A stretch of 64,000 nt of DNA from Farysia itapuensis (Eukaryota > Basidiomycota > Ustilaginomycetes > Ustilaginales > Ustilaginaceae), in the NCBI GenBank assembly GCA_023212645.1, contig JALBYC010000039.1, positions 1 to 64,000 of the forward strand, in the 5' to 3' direction. Under the pieces are notes generated by a model that was not told the DNA's origin, did not search any database, and worked only from the letters and a program-made list of their open reading frames with translations. Shown one piece after another: positions 19,117 to 28,554 of the stretch (the first letter of the stretch is position 1; every line of letters begins with the position of its first letter). The translations under genes and the position numbers were made by a program.

Positions 19117-19900
19117 TTAAGCGCGGGTGGCTTGAACCTGAGCGACAGCGGGGTTGATCTTCTTGCCATCCTTGTTGAAACGAACACGAGGAGGGGGGTT
19201 ACGGTTTCGTCGACCAACACGCGATCGGACTCGGACAACGTGGGCGTGGATAGCGCACGAGACACAGTACACGACCTTGATGTAGAGCTTGGGCAAAGCG
19301 TATTCTGTGAAATGCAACACCACGTTAGTTCCCGTTGTGAGGCTAATGCAGATTCTGCCAACAACATACCTTGGTAGACGGAAGCCTCGGACAAGTCACG
19401 GACAGCGGCAGCCTCAACAATGTTGCGGACAGTGAATCGCTTGATGGCCTTGTCCTTCGGGACAGCGCGGGCGCAGTTGGAGCATCGCACGAATGCAACG
19501 TGGCCTCGGCCGTGCTTGTTACGGCTGAGAAGAGCAAAGAAGAAACAATGTGGTAAGTATGATGTCGTATTTTGGCTATGGTGACCCTGAAACTCCCTCC
19601 CATGCTGCTGCTGCTGCTAGTGTCGAATGCACGATCCTACTTTGTCGGATGACTGAATTTGTGGCGACAGGCGTAGATAGTGGATCATGACGTGTCGGGC
19701 TAGCTCGAGAGACAGGCGATACAACGAGCTAGTGCCGGTCTAATAGATGCTGATGTCAAGGTTCGCTGGCAATTCGTATGTTGAGGCGATGCAGTGGTGA
19801 CAGTCGTGTAGAATCGCGAAGAGCAGCAGCAGCAGCATTGATGGGCGTCCCATGGTGACCGATGCAGTACTTACCCGCCGTTCCTTCTCTTCTTGGTCAT
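19117..19900 (-). CDS. RPS26: Ribosomal protein eS26
   Basis: Three exons, 19875-19900, 19370-19524 and 19117-19304, give 122 residues. Intron 1 (19525-19874, 350 bases, GTAAGT...CTCAG) splits a glycine codon after MTKKRRNGG; intron 2 (19305-19369, 65 bases, GTATGT...CACAG) splits the glutamate codon before [10 protein letters not shown]. Both junctions rebuild the highly conserved eS26 sequence. The Zn-binding cysteines (CSNC and CVSC) are present. eS26 sits at the mRNA exit channel of the small ribosomal subunit. The first coding exon is only 26 bases, so an ORF search alone misses the true N-terminus. Intron 1 is about five times longer than other introns here and carries an inverted repeat. 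It converges with CFT1 at the 3' end. Confidence 0.97.
19602..19838 (-). repeat. 17-base inverted repeat of CTG/CAG inside RPS26 intron 1
   Basis: ATGCTGCTGCTGCTGCT at 19602-19618 is the exact reverse complement of the bases at 19822-19838, with 203 bases between. Both arms lie inside the 350-base first intron of RPS26. In the pre-mRNA the first arm reads CUG repeats 36 bases after the donor and the second reads CAG repeats about 78 bases before the acceptor, so they can pair and loop out the middle. The sequence and position are observed; the RNA stem is inferred. Confidence 0.85.
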
Positions 19901-20419
19901 GTTGAATAGTCTGGTGGTAGAAGGGAGACCTGGACCTGTCGAGCTTAGCGACATCTTCCACTCGGCCTGCACGGCTCATGTGAGGCTCGGCCGACCTTTT
20001 TGGACTCTACACGTGACTTATTATGGTCCGACACGAACCGCCCGATAGAAATTCAGAACAAATTTGTTAGACCGTTGTTCTGGACTGCACGTGATGCATG
20101 ATGATCTGCGCGTTGTGGTCCGTGTGCGCGTGAATAGCCACGCGGATATGCAGTCGCTGCCTCCAACACACCGAGAAATTTGAGCGGAACGTCAAAAGGA
20201 ACACATTGTCATACCTCGAGCAAGGGTCTGATAGACGAGCGTCTTGACACCTTCCTGCCCAGTGTTCGCAGATCGCAAACGCAGACAGCTTTCTACGTCG
20301 TTGCAGTCCATTGTTCACGCGTGCACACCTGGAGACAACAACAACAACAACAACACCGGCTTCATTAGTGGAGGACTTACCTCGTGCTCATACCATCATC
20401 TCTGGCCAGCACGACAAGC
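19901..20419. promoter_or_regulatory. RPS26 / large acidic protein divergent region with two CACGTG boxes
   Basis: 519 bases between start codons. Two E-box-like sites CACGTGAC (20010-20017) and CACGTGAT (20088-20095) read RTCACGTG towards RPS26, 110 and 188 bases upstream of its ATG. RTCACGTG is the binding consensus of the bHLH factor Cbf1 in yeasts, which takes part in ribosomal-protein gene control in some ascomycetes. An ACA/CAA microsatellite is at 20335-20355. No gene is visible. Binding here is not shown. Confidence 0.55.
20335..20355. repeat. CAA trinucleotide microsatellite
   Basis: Seven tandem ACA units, 65-85 bases upstream of the start codon of the large acidic protein; probably in its 5' leader. 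Confidence 0.85.
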
Positions 20420-23400
20420 ATGGCGCGCAGTGTCTATAAGCTTAAGCGACAGTTGCACAACGACGAAAACACAGTGCCACTTGATACGGACACCACAACG
20501 GCCCTCCACCCCTTGCACAGCATACACTCACCGCTGGCTAGTAATCACACCCTCTACAACATGCCTGATCCGACTTTCAATCTTAGCCGTACAGCGTCGC
20601 TCCGACAGCCTCTGACTACACAGCAGACGAAAGATCTAGAGCATCGATCCTCGTCCCAGACCCAAGTCCGTGCAAACGCTCCGGGCGGATTGTTGACTCC
20701 TCCAAGCTCATCGGAAGCTGTGGCTACCGTGACGCCAAAGAGAGCAAAGGCACCTCTAGCGCAAGACCCAACCTCGCCCTCTCCCACTCGTTCCAGTACC
20801 TCACAGATGTCTCCCATGAAGAAGCCAGTATCGCGCAGAACACCGAGCAGAATGGCTACCCCTACAGCACAATCACGGCGCGCATTCTATCCGACGCTCC
20901 AACCGGAAGAAGAGGACGACGAAGACGAGGAGGAGATCAAGCCCGTCCATATCAAACGACGCGGGCCCGATGCCTCCTTCCTCAGGGAGGTAGAAGAAAA
21001 TGGCTGGAATCAGGAACTGACCCATAGTCCAATAAAGGTCACCTATCTCGTGCCAACTCAGCCGACTCCGTCCAAACGTCAGGCGAGGGCAAAGTCCAAG
21101 ACACCCCAGCCGCCTGCACAAAAGCGTGTGGGCTCGCTGGCACGCTCTCAGCTACACGATGACAGTGCAGACCTGTCCAATATCTCTATCAAGTCATCGT
21201 CTTCCACCTCGTCGAGTCAGAGCGCCGGTAGGAGCAGAAGGGGCCGTAGTGGCACCGCTGCATCCAACAGTTCGCGTCGTTCAGTCGGCACCGCTGCTTC
21301 CAACAGTTCACGTCGCTCTCTGGGCTCAAGGATGTCTGCACCTCCTCTGCCAGCCAGTGTCTTGCTTGGCGACGTGACGACTGATCGTCCATCTCTACCA
21401 GATTCGCCGAGTGATGATCCATTGCTCCTGATTGACCCCAACATTGTCGTATACGCTGGCAACTCTTCCTTCCACGCCAATCGCAGCAGATCCATGCGCA
21501 CAGGCAATACTTCGGCGTCTTTCATTGCGAGTCAGAGCAAGCGGAGCATGTATGCCAACAGCCCCTCCGTGTCAAGGATCCGCTCAAGGAGCGCCAGCAC
21601 GGCTCTCGACCACACAATCGTTGACACCTCTGCAGTCAGCATTGACGACGTACTTGATCCGATGCTCGTCGAAGAGGACCTCTCCCTGTCTCGAGTCCAC
21701 GAAGCAGAGATGGAGCAGCAGTCGCTCTCAAACACTGCCGAGGAACATGCTTATGACGGATCAGCTCAGATCGAAGGGGCTGTGTGGGACGGAAACGAGG
21801 ATCAAGATGACGCCGGCTTTATCTTCGGCCAGGACGACAATTTTGTCGCCTCAGAGTCTGACAGCGATGGCGAAAACGAAAGTCAAGACATTCAACGAGA
21901 TGTTACGCACGACATCCAGGCGGATGTGACACTTGAGGGCGAATTGTCAGAGTCGAATCAGCTTTCAGGCGATAGTGAGCATGAGGAATCCGTGCCCGAG
22001 CCGGAAAGCAGCTTGCTTCTCGACCAAGATCGTTCCGAGGTGCCCGCACAATCACGAGACGACGAAGACAGCCAAGTTGACATATCCAGAGCCGAATCGG
22101 CCCATCTGTCTGTCGACCTGAGGGAACCCACACCGGGCGAGGACGACGTCAGTACCGAGGCCAGTGGAAGCGTCGTATCAGTCGAAGAGTCGTTCGCCAT
22201 CTCACACATCGTCGACAACGCCGAGCAGGAAGTTTCGGTCATCAATCAATCTCTAGATCAGTCCATGGAGCAGGAGAGCCTATCCAAAACCTTTGATAGC
22301 CGAACGACGGAGGACGATCAGGCAGATGTGTCAGTCGCGCCAGAAGATATGCTGTCTGATTTACGATCTGTCAGTCCAGACGATAATGAGGAAGCTGAGG
22401 CGGTAGACGAGCTATTGGAGGAGTTGACAGAGGTTGATCGGTCTACAGCCAAGGCCACTCAACTCAGCCTACAATCGGAAGCAGCCGATGATGACCACTC
22501 AGCAGCCGATCAAACACGCGAGAGCGTCGGAAGTGCAGACCGTGATACGGATGCCGCCAACGAGACTTCCTATGTGCAAGATGTATCCAACGCCATTGAC
22601 GACGAATCTTCTCGACTGGAAGGGGAGCTCGACCCTTCTGAATCTGCGTCCACGGATGACGAAGCTGTCCTGATTGTAGCGTCCAACAGCCATCTGGACA
22701 ACGTGGAGAGCATTGCCTACGACGAAGACGATGGCGAAGACGAAGAGGAAGAAGAGGAGGAGGAAGAGGAACAAGCGGAGGAGGAAGGAGTCTCAGGTGA
22801 CGAGATAGATGGACTCGAGTCCTCGATGTCCAACTCCGAGGAGGACGAGGTTCAACTCGATCGGGAAGAGGCACCTTTGTCCGAAGAGGATGAAGATGAA
22901 GAGGAGGAAGATTCTGAGGATCTTGTAGACATCTCCTCTGCGTCTGCATCGCAAGACGCAACATCTCCTCAGATTCATACCCTACACCTGCGACAGCCAG
23001 GACTACAGGACGAATCAGCCCGGAGTCACAACTTTGGGGATGCGTCACATTCCCAGAGCAGGGTTCTCAAGCTAAGTCAAGCATCGTCTACTCCTATTGT
23101 CGAGATTTCATCGCTCGATCCACGAGCCGCAGCAAGGGCCACTGCCATCCTCAAGCTGTTTCACAAATACGTCGACGAGGGCTGGCTGTCGGGTGCCGAC
23201 GTGGGCGATGCGTCCGGTATGACTACCACAACTGGCAAGAGGATGCAGCATCTTGTCAATGTTATGCGAAGAGTAGAGCAAGAGAGACGCGTCGATGCCG
23301 AACCAAGTGTCTCAGCCGCAGCCGACTTGACGAGCATCATGATGGACGTCGAGCTGTCATTGGCGCGGGAGGATACTGCGGAATCAGACAGCTTGCTGGA

Positions 23401-25141
23401 TGCTTCGAGGGCGACAAGTATTGACGTCGCCAGTCGCAGAGCCACGCCGCGAAACAGCCTGAGGGCCGATCATGGCATCGTTCCAGCATCGCCAGCCACA
23501 CCGTTCCTTCCAGGGGGCTTCCGCAGTCCTGCACGAGTACAAATCGACCTTGCGGCTCCTGCATCTGCGCCATCAACCAAGCGTGCAGCCAAATCAGCTC
23601 GACTGTCCGCCATCCTCCAACCTCCCACCGGCGATCACTTCAAACCTCGCTCTTGGACAGCACAGGACTGGACACGTCTCGACAAGTACTTTGTCACCGG
23701 TCTCAAAGTTATCTCACGAAGCATGCTGGACGCTCATCCTTCCGGTGCCACGGTGCACAGAATGGACAAAGTAGACGCGTACCTAGAAGCGCTGCTCGGT
23801 GTCAATATTGAGGATGTTGCTGACCGGTTCCTGGACGATATGCAGATCGATCAGCGCTCTGGACGGACCTCGGAATGGACGTCTGTCAAAGTAGCCTACC
23901 GCCTGCAAGCCCTGCAGCGAAAGTACCTCAAGAAGGTGCAGGACAGATATCCTGGTGCCGTTTCACCGGCTCACTGGCAAGCAGTAGAAGAAGAGCAACC
24001 AGAGGAAGGAACGTCAATCAACACGGAGGATCTCAATTGGAGCCTCGCCGCTAACACTACCGCACAGGACCGGTCCCGCACAGCAGGAGGCCCTGTCCAG
24101 CACAAGAGCAGAGTATCTTTTGGGACGCCGTACAGGACTGGTGCACACAGCACTCCTGCTGTCGGGCTGAAGAAGTCCAAAGGCGGTTCCGCGATTCAGC
24201 GTGTACAGAATCAGGCAAAGTTTGATCGAATATACCCGTCCATCCCCGCCAAGGATGGCAACAATGCCGCCGCTGGTAGCGAAGCTGCTACAACTGGGGA
24301 CGGAGTACTCTCACGCACGACCAAGCTCATTTCGCGCCTAAGCGGCTCTTTCCTTGGCTTCGGAAGCCCAAGCAACGCCAATGCCTCCAAGGAGTCTGTT
24401 GGTGCAACAGCTCAAACATCTCCATCCTCCAAAGCACAGGGCAAGCGCAAAGCGATGGAGATCGAAATTTCGGATGATGAAGAGGATGATGGAGAATCGG
24501 AAGACGTCCGCCCCGTCAAGCGAACAGGCGCTGCTGATCGCAGCGATTCACAGAGCATTGAGGACGACAGCTCCATGTCTGGCGACTTGTCGAGTTCTGC
24601 CTCATCTTTGACGAAGACAATGGGCAATACCGTGGATAATACGCCGGCAAATGTGTCTGTGACCAACGCCACATCGTTTGCTCAGACCGAGCCTTCCTTC
24701 AGGACAAAGACGGGGGTTGAGCGCCCAGGTGCATCGACTGCGAGCACGGCAGCATCTATGCGGGGCAATTTGTTTCCCCCCGTTCAGCCGGTGACTGCTC
24801 GAAGCGCTGGCACCAGCACCAGCACGGCTCGCGGCCTCGGCAGCTCATATCGGGGCACTTCTGACGTCGCGACTACCGGCCGACAGCTGCAAGGCGGCTC
24901 CTCGAGTGTCTCGCATACGCCATTATCTCTGCTCTCGCCACGCACACATCAACAAGCTGCGGCCAAAGTCGACGAGCTACGTGCCAGTCGAGAAGCACGC
25001 AATTGGAAGTCCCCACGAGCCCTTGCTGCGACCGGATCGCGCTACCCTGGCTTGAAGTCTTCCGCTGGTCAATCCATGCATCAGCTTCTCGACAACGTAT
25101 CCGCTTCCGCATCTCGTGGCACGGGTCGAAGACCAGCGTGA
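20420..25141 (+). CDS. Large acidic, mostly disordered protein of unknown function
   Basis: 1573 residues from the ATG at 20420; the frame extends 12 codons upstream only to a GTG. A later ATG (MPDPTFNLSR) is a possible alternative start. The first third is Ser/Thr/Arg-rich with many SP and TP sites and a 12-residue tandem repeat. The middle (about residues 430-860) is extremely acidic, with runs of Glu near residue 780. One compact block near residues 1074-1180 (PRSWTAQDWTRLDKYFVTGL ... WTSVKVAYRLQALQRKYLKK) is rich in Trp and aliphatic residues and is the best candidate for a folded domain. A basic KRKAMEIEISDDEEDD stretch follows near residue 1345 and may combine a nuclear signal with a CK2/SUMO-type motif. 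I do not recognise the family. A nuclear, chromatin or nuclear-envelope role is a guess from composition. Confidence 0.8.
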   Translation: MARSVYKLKRQLHNDENTVPLDTDTTTALHPLHSIHSPLASNHTLYNMPDPTFNLSRTASLRQPLTTQQTKDLEHRSSSQTQVRANAPGGLLTPPSSSEAVATVTPKRAKAPLAQDPTSPSPTRSSTSQMSPMKKPVSRRTPSRMATPTAQSRRAFYPTLQPEEEDDEDEEEIKPVHIKRRGPDASFLREVEENGWNQELTHSPIKVTYLVPTQPTPSKRQARAKSKTPQPPAQKRVGSLARSQLHDDSADLSNISIKSSSSTSSSQSAGRSRRGRSGTAASNSSRRSVGTAASNSSRRSLGSRMSAPPLPASVLLGDVTTDRPSLPDSPSDDPLLLIDPNIVVYAGNSSFHANRSRSMRTGNTSASFIASQSKRSMYANSPSVSRIRSRSASTALDHTIVDTSAVSIDDVLDPMLVEEDLSLSRVHEAEMEQQSLSNTAEEHAYDGSAQIEGAVWDGNEDQDDAGFIFGQDDNFVASESDSDGENESQDIQRDVTHDIQADVTLEGELSESNQLSGDSEHEESVPEPESSLLLDQDRSEVPAQSRDDEDSQVDISRAESAHLSVDLREPTPGEDDVSTEASGSVVSVEESFAISHIVDNAEQEVSVINQSLDQSMEQESLSKTFDSRTTEDDQADVSVAPEDMLSDLRSVSPDDNEEAEAVDELLEELTEVDRSTAKATQLSLQSEAADDDHSAADQTRESVGSADRDTDAANETSYVQDVSNAIDDESSRLEGELDPSESASTDDEAVLIVASNSHLDNVESIAYDEDDGEDEEEEEEEEEEQAEEEGVSGDEIDGLESSMSNSEEDEVQLDREEAPLSEEDEDEEEEDSEDLVDISSASASQDATSPQIHTLHLRQPGLQDESARSHNFGDASHSQSRVLKLSQASSTPIVEISSLDPRAAARATAILKLFHKYVDEGWLSGADVGDASGMTTTTGKRMQHLVNVMRRVEQERRVDAEPSVSAAADLTSIMMDVELSLAREDTAESDSLLDASRATSIDVASRRATPRNSLRADHGIVPASPATPFLPGGFRSPARVQIDLAAPASAPSTKRAAKSARLSAILQPPTGDHFKPRSWTAQDWTRLDKYFVTGLKVISRSMLDAHPSGATVHRMDKVDAYLEALLGVNIEDVADRFLDDMQIDQRSGRTSEWTSVKVAYRLQALQRKYLKKVQDRYPGAVSPAHWQAVEEEQPEEGTSINTEDLNWSLAANTTAQDRSRTAGGPVQHKSRVSFGTPYRTGAHSTPAVGLKKSKGGSAIQRVQNQAKFDRIYPSIPAKDGNNAAAGSEAATTGDGVLSRTTKLISRLSGSFLGFGSPSNANASKESVGATAQTSPSSKAQGKRKAMEIEISDDEEDDGESEDVRPVKRTGAADRSDSQSIEDDSSMSGDLSSSASSLTKTMGNTVDNTPANVSVTNATSFAQTEPSFRTKTGVERPGASTASTAASMRGNLFPPVQPVTARSAGTSTSTARGLGSSYRGTSDVATTGRQLQGGSSSVSHTPLSLLSPRTHQQAAAKVDELRASREARNWKSPRALAATGSRYPGLKSSAGQSMHQLLDNVSASASRGTGRRPA
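21251..21322 (+). repeat. Two 36-base in-frame tandem repeats
   Basis: Units 21251-21286 and 21287-21322 encode GTAASNSSRRSV and GTAASNSSRRSL. They differ at a few bases, mainly third positions and the last codon, so they look like an older duplication kept in frame. The RRS motifs would suit basophilic kinases. Confidence 0.85.
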
Positions 25142-25250
25142 AACTGGTAGCGCTTTCCTTCCACTTTTGGCCCCTTCAGACGTGACTACTATACCAGCTG
25201 AATGTGAATTTGCAAATGATGAATAGTGGTGACTTGTGTGTCCGTGATGC

Positions 25251-25904
25251 TTAGTGCTTGGTGCAGATGTATACAAAGTAGTGAAACATGTCGCCTAGGG
25301 TTCTGACCTCGATGGTCCAGTCTTTGATGGATTCCAGGTGGGGTAGACGGAAGTGCGGCTGACCGAATGTGATGTAGATGAGTTTCCCGCCGCTTGTTGT
25401 GGCTTGTGCCGGTTTGAGAAGATGTGAGACGCCTTGGAGTTCTTTAGCGACGTCGTGGACGACTTTCTCGCTGGGATGCCAGACAGAAGCTGACCTGCCT
25501 TCGGCCATGAGTGCGTCCATGGTGCCTTTGTCTATGGCAATGTCGAAGCTGTGTGCTCCCCCTAATGTGACCAGATTGGAGGGAGTGTCGAGCTGGGTGA
25601 TGTCCATAACATGCCATTGCTGGTCCGGGTAGCGTGTGCGCATTTTGTCGATACACACGCTCGAGTAGTCGATGTTGATAATGTCTTTGTATCCATCTGC
25701 GTGCATGGACGGGGAAAGTGTGCTATTCCCACATCCAAGCATGAGTATGCGTGAGCTTGTGGACGGGATCACCTCGCGAAACAGCTCGGCAAGGTCAGCA
25801 TAGCTGCGAAACCAGTCAAAGTCCTGTTCGGTATCATCCGAGTAACGTTGCTCCCAGTAAGAGTGCTCGCTGAACTGCTCGTTCCTGTCTGCCGATAACG
25901 ACAT
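25251..25904 (-). CDS. SAM-dependent methyltransferase, EEF1AKMT4-like
   Basis: 217 residues, single exon. Class I methyltransferase fold: an N-terminal YWEQRYSDD...FDWFRSYADL segment, SAM-binding motif I ILMLGCGNSTLS, the acidic residue of motif II in NIDYSSVCIDKM, and the post-motif DIAIDKGTMDALM. These match the eEF1A-lysine methyltransferase 4 / METTL13 group, which methylates a lysine of elongation factor 1A in animals. Substrate in this fungus is inferred only from the family. The ATG at 25902-25904 is the first in frame. It lies tail to tail with the acidic protein (109 bases between stops) and its promoter region contains the first 5S rRNA gene. Confidence 0.88.
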   Translation of the reverse strand: MSLSADRNEQFSEHSYWEQRYSDDTEQDFDWFRSYADLAELFREVIPSTSSRILMLGCGNSTLSPSMHADGYKDIINIDYSSVCIDKMRTRYPDQQWHVMDITQLDTPSNLVTLGGAHSFDIAIDKGTMDALMAEGRSASVWHPSEKVVHDVAKELQGVSHLLKPAQATTSGGKLIYITFGQPHFRLPHLESIKDWTIEVRTLGDMFHYFVYICTKH

Positions 25905-26183
25905 GCCGGGACGGGTCAGCTCGTCCGATGCACTAGCAAAGCTGTCAATTGCCCAAGAAGGCTTCTCAAAGCAAAATCATGCGGTAATCTTTACCAAAAA
26001 AATAGGCCTTAAATTTGAGTCGGAAAATCTACTCGAGTACAAAGCACCTCCTTCATGCCTTGCTCCGGGGGCACAACGTCAGATTCTCGGTTCGTGATTG
26101 GAACGCAGAACATTATTGCTGGCTGCTCTGCAAGCGATATCCGTACGCTCTCTGGAAACACAACGTCCCTCAAAAATTCCAAG

Positions 26184-26197
26184 AAAAAAGAGAAAAG
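26184..26197 (-). terminator. Pol III terminator of 5S copy 1
   Basis: In the direction of transcription the 5S sequence is followed at once by TTTT (26193-26196) and then TTTTTT (26184-26189), the standard RNA polymerase III stop. Confidence 0.8.
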
Positions 26198-26315
26198 AAC
26201 TGCCACAAAGCGGATTCCCGCGTGGTCCCCCACCGCAGTACTGACGCTTCGGTGCCGTGGTTAACTTCGCAGATCGGACGGGATGCGGTGCTTTCACGGC
26301 CCTGTGGTGGCAGAT
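26198..26315 (-). rRNA. 5S ribosomal RNA, copy 1
   Basis: 118 bases, identical at every position to copy 2 at 28754-28871. Helix I pairs CTGCCAC near the 5' end with GTGGCAG near the 3' end. The internal control region for TFIIIA is clear, with GCATCCCGTCCGATCTGC and GTGGGGGACCACGCGGGAAT, both typical of fungal 5S. Transcription by RNA polymerase III is expected. The gene stands alone between the methyltransferase and SUB2, so these 5S genes are dispersed rather than seen inside an rDNA repeat here. The exact ends are set from helix I and may be off by a base or two. Confidence 0.96.
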
Positions 26316-26324
26316 ATTCATTGA

Positions 26325-26343
26325 AGCAACGTAGCACACTATA
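26325..26343 (-). promoter_or_regulatory. Upstream promoter element of 5S copy 1
   Basis: TATAGTGTGCTACGTTGCT starts 28 bases before the 5S 5' end. It matches the element ahead of copy 2 at 17 of 19 bases and at the same distance, while the surrounding DNA differs. A TATA-like box at about -28 is known to help TBP placement at 5S genes in several fungi and plants. Confidence 0.75.
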
Positions 26344-26483
26344 ACCCTGGTCAAATTCAAAACTTGGGTGAACGGCCTGCCGCGAAGCCGCGAGGGGGTA
26401 ACTTGGAATCATAGGCAGAAATCACACAGATACGGAAGGTCGGGATAACAATCATAACAGAATTTTGATTGACAATGAGTCGA

Positions 26484-28297
26484 TTAGGCGTTCATGTAAG
26501 ATGAGGCCTCGATCGTCTCGGGAAGCTCTGGAACAGCAACCTCGAAGCGGCTCTGAATCTGTTTGAGCACCTCGGTATCTTCGTCAGAGCTGACAAACAT
26601 GATGGCCAGACCTTTGGTACCGAATCGACCTGCTCGTCCGACTCGGTGCAGGTAGCTGTCAGCGTCAGCGGGTGTGTCGTATGAGATCGAGACGTTGACA
26701 CGCTCGACATCAATACCTCGTCCAAAGATGTCAGTGGCGACCAGGATTCGCTTTTCAAAGTTCTTGAACTGTTGGTATCGCTTGATTCGCTCTTCTTGTT
26801 GCAGACCGCCGTGAATGCAGATCGATGGGAAGTTGCACTCGCGGAGAAGCTTGTCCAACTCGTTGGCTCGCACAACCGACTTGACAAAGATGATAACCTG
26901 GTTAAACTCGAGCGAGTCAAGCAGATCGTTGAGCTTACGGTTCTTGGCTGCTTCCTCCAGTCGAACGTAGTGCTGTTGCAGACCGTGCAAGGTGAGCTTG
27001 GTCTCATCGTCGACATAGATCTCCAGGGGGTTTTGCATGAACTTCTTGCAAGTTGGTCGAATCTCTTTGGCAAGAGTGGCCGAGAACATCATGACTTGCT
27101 TGTGATGCGGAGTCGCGCGGAAGACGTCTTGAATGTCTCGTCGCATATCCATCTTCTCCAGAATCTTGTCGCACTCGTCAATGACAAAGTGCTTGACACC
27201 GGACCCCTTGAGCATCTTGTCGCGCACCAAGCCGTTCATGCGGCCGGGTGTGCCGACCAAAATGTGTGGGCACTTGGTCTTGTCCTTCAGCATTGCCTGA
27301 TCAGTAGTGATTGGTGTGCCACCGTAGACGACACTGGTTCGAACGTCGGGCATGTACTTTGTGAATCGAGCGTACTCGTTTCGGATTTGATAAGCCAATT
27401 CACGAGTATGGCAAAGAACAAGCACCGAAACCTCGCCGTCTACAGGCTCAATCTGTTGCAAAGTGGCCAGCACGAAGACAGCAGTTTTGCCCATACCCGA
27501 CTTGGCCTGACACACGACATCCATGCCGAGGATCGACTGAGGAATGCATTCCTGCTGGACTGTGATTGACGTGTCCCAAATGGATTGGCGGGGTTAGCTT
27601 CAGGGTTCGCTTGAGAGACACGGGGTGACAGGACATACCTTCGGAAGGGTGTTCGAAACCAAGATCAGAGATGGCACGGAGAAGCTCTGGCTTGAGCAGG
27701 AAATCTCTGAAACCGGTAGAGTGAATGCCGACATAGGAGCCCTGTGTGTGTGGAAAAGATCGTGGACATGCCGAAAAACGCGGAAAGGTGCAAATGGACA
27801 AAAGTCACAGATGCAATGAACGGTTCATATCGACCAAGATCGAAAAGAGCCGGGCATGATCCAAAAGGCCAGTCCGAGAAAGGAAGGGGAGAAAAAGATG
27901 AATAAGATGTTTAGACCGTGTTTCAAGAAGCAGGAGATTCGTGCAGATTTCGTGCAAGACTCGAACCGCGGAGGACAGCCGGAGAAATGCAGGAAGTCGG
28001 TCTACTTGATGCTTGCCTTTTTGTCTTTATCAGCATCTGCGGTGGTAGCAGCGCCGTTGCCAGCAGTGGCGGCTCCGTTGGAGGTAGGGGCGGGTGCTAC
28101 AGCAACTTCCTCCTCGTAGTCGATCAGACTGTGTCGAATTAGCAAAAGAAGCGATCATACGGACGAATGGGGTGAACAGATGGAGGTTAGAGAAACTGCA
28201 TTACTGAAAGGGCGGAACAGCTCCAGGCGTTTTGCTTTTTAGCGAGAGCGGCTGGAGCAGAGTGGAAGACTCACTCTTCGTTGTCGATGGCGGACAT
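26484..28297 (-). CDS. SUB2: SUB2/UAP56 DECD-box mRNA export helicase
   Basis: Four exons, 28275-28297, 28017-28128, 27639-27741 and 26484-27559, give 437 residues. SUB2 acts in spliceosome assembly and, within TREX, in loading export factors on mRNA. The N-terminus MSAIDNEDLIDYEEE, the linker [19 protein letters not shown], the Q motif, AKSGMGKT (Walker A), DECD, SAT and HRVGRAGR all match. Intron 1 is 146 bases (GTGAGT/CACAG), intron 3 is 79 bases (GTATGT/CACAG). Intron 2 (27742-28016, 275 bases) begins AAG|GCAAGC and ends CACAG: a GC-AG intron, supported by phase and by protein alignment at the KKGSYV junction. Retaining intron 2 puts a TAG four codons past the donor. A weaker GT donor at 28100 (GTAGCA) also keeps phase but removes the conserved linker. 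It is flanked by the two 5S genes. Confidence 0.93.
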
Positions 28298-28529
28298 AAT
28301 GCCGAGTCGATGTGTCGTAAGTGGCTGTTATAAAAACAGAGAGGGTGGTGGTGGTGATGGTGAGAAACGAGAAATGGAAGAACTGCGCGCACATGCGCTT
28401 TGTGCCAACATCGTGGGTGATCGCGACACGTCGCGGCACGAGATCAGTGTTCCGACCACGGAACCCGCCCGCGAAGAATTTTGGGACCGGAGGGCTGTTC
28501 TCTCGTACGGCAAAATAATTACTGAGCGT

Positions 28530-28554
28530 CACGACTCACGACTCACGACTCACG
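28530..28554. repeat. CACGACT heptamer repeat
   Basis: Three perfect tandem copies of CACGACT and a partial fourth (CACG), about 235-255 bases upstream of the SUB2 start codon. Short CACGACT/AGTCGTG repeats are, from memory, common in smut intergenic DNA, which supports the organism call. No function is known to me. Confidence 0.85.

Noticed and set aside
19525..19874. A snoRNA hosted in RPS26 intron 1
   Set aside because: Intron length suggested it, but I found no convincing C box (RTGATGA) with D box (CTGA), nor an H/ACA hairpin pair.
20384..20419. N-terminal extensions from non-ATG codons (for example at 3900, 7259, 8256, 11650, 20384, 30318)
   Set aside because: These begin with TTG or GTG; nuclear fungal genes normally start at ATG and each has a suitable in-frame ATG soon after.
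26015..26360. Overlapping open frames on both strands near 26.0-26.4 kb
   Set aside because: They run through the 5S rRNA gene and its promoter; the same peptide fragment recurs at copy 2, which only reflects the duplicated RNA gene.
28004..28006. GT donor (GTAGAC) a few bases beyond the GC donor in SUB2 intron 2
   Set aside because: It would leave phase 2 against a phase 0 acceptor and add residues not seen in the family; the GC donor fits both phase and homology.
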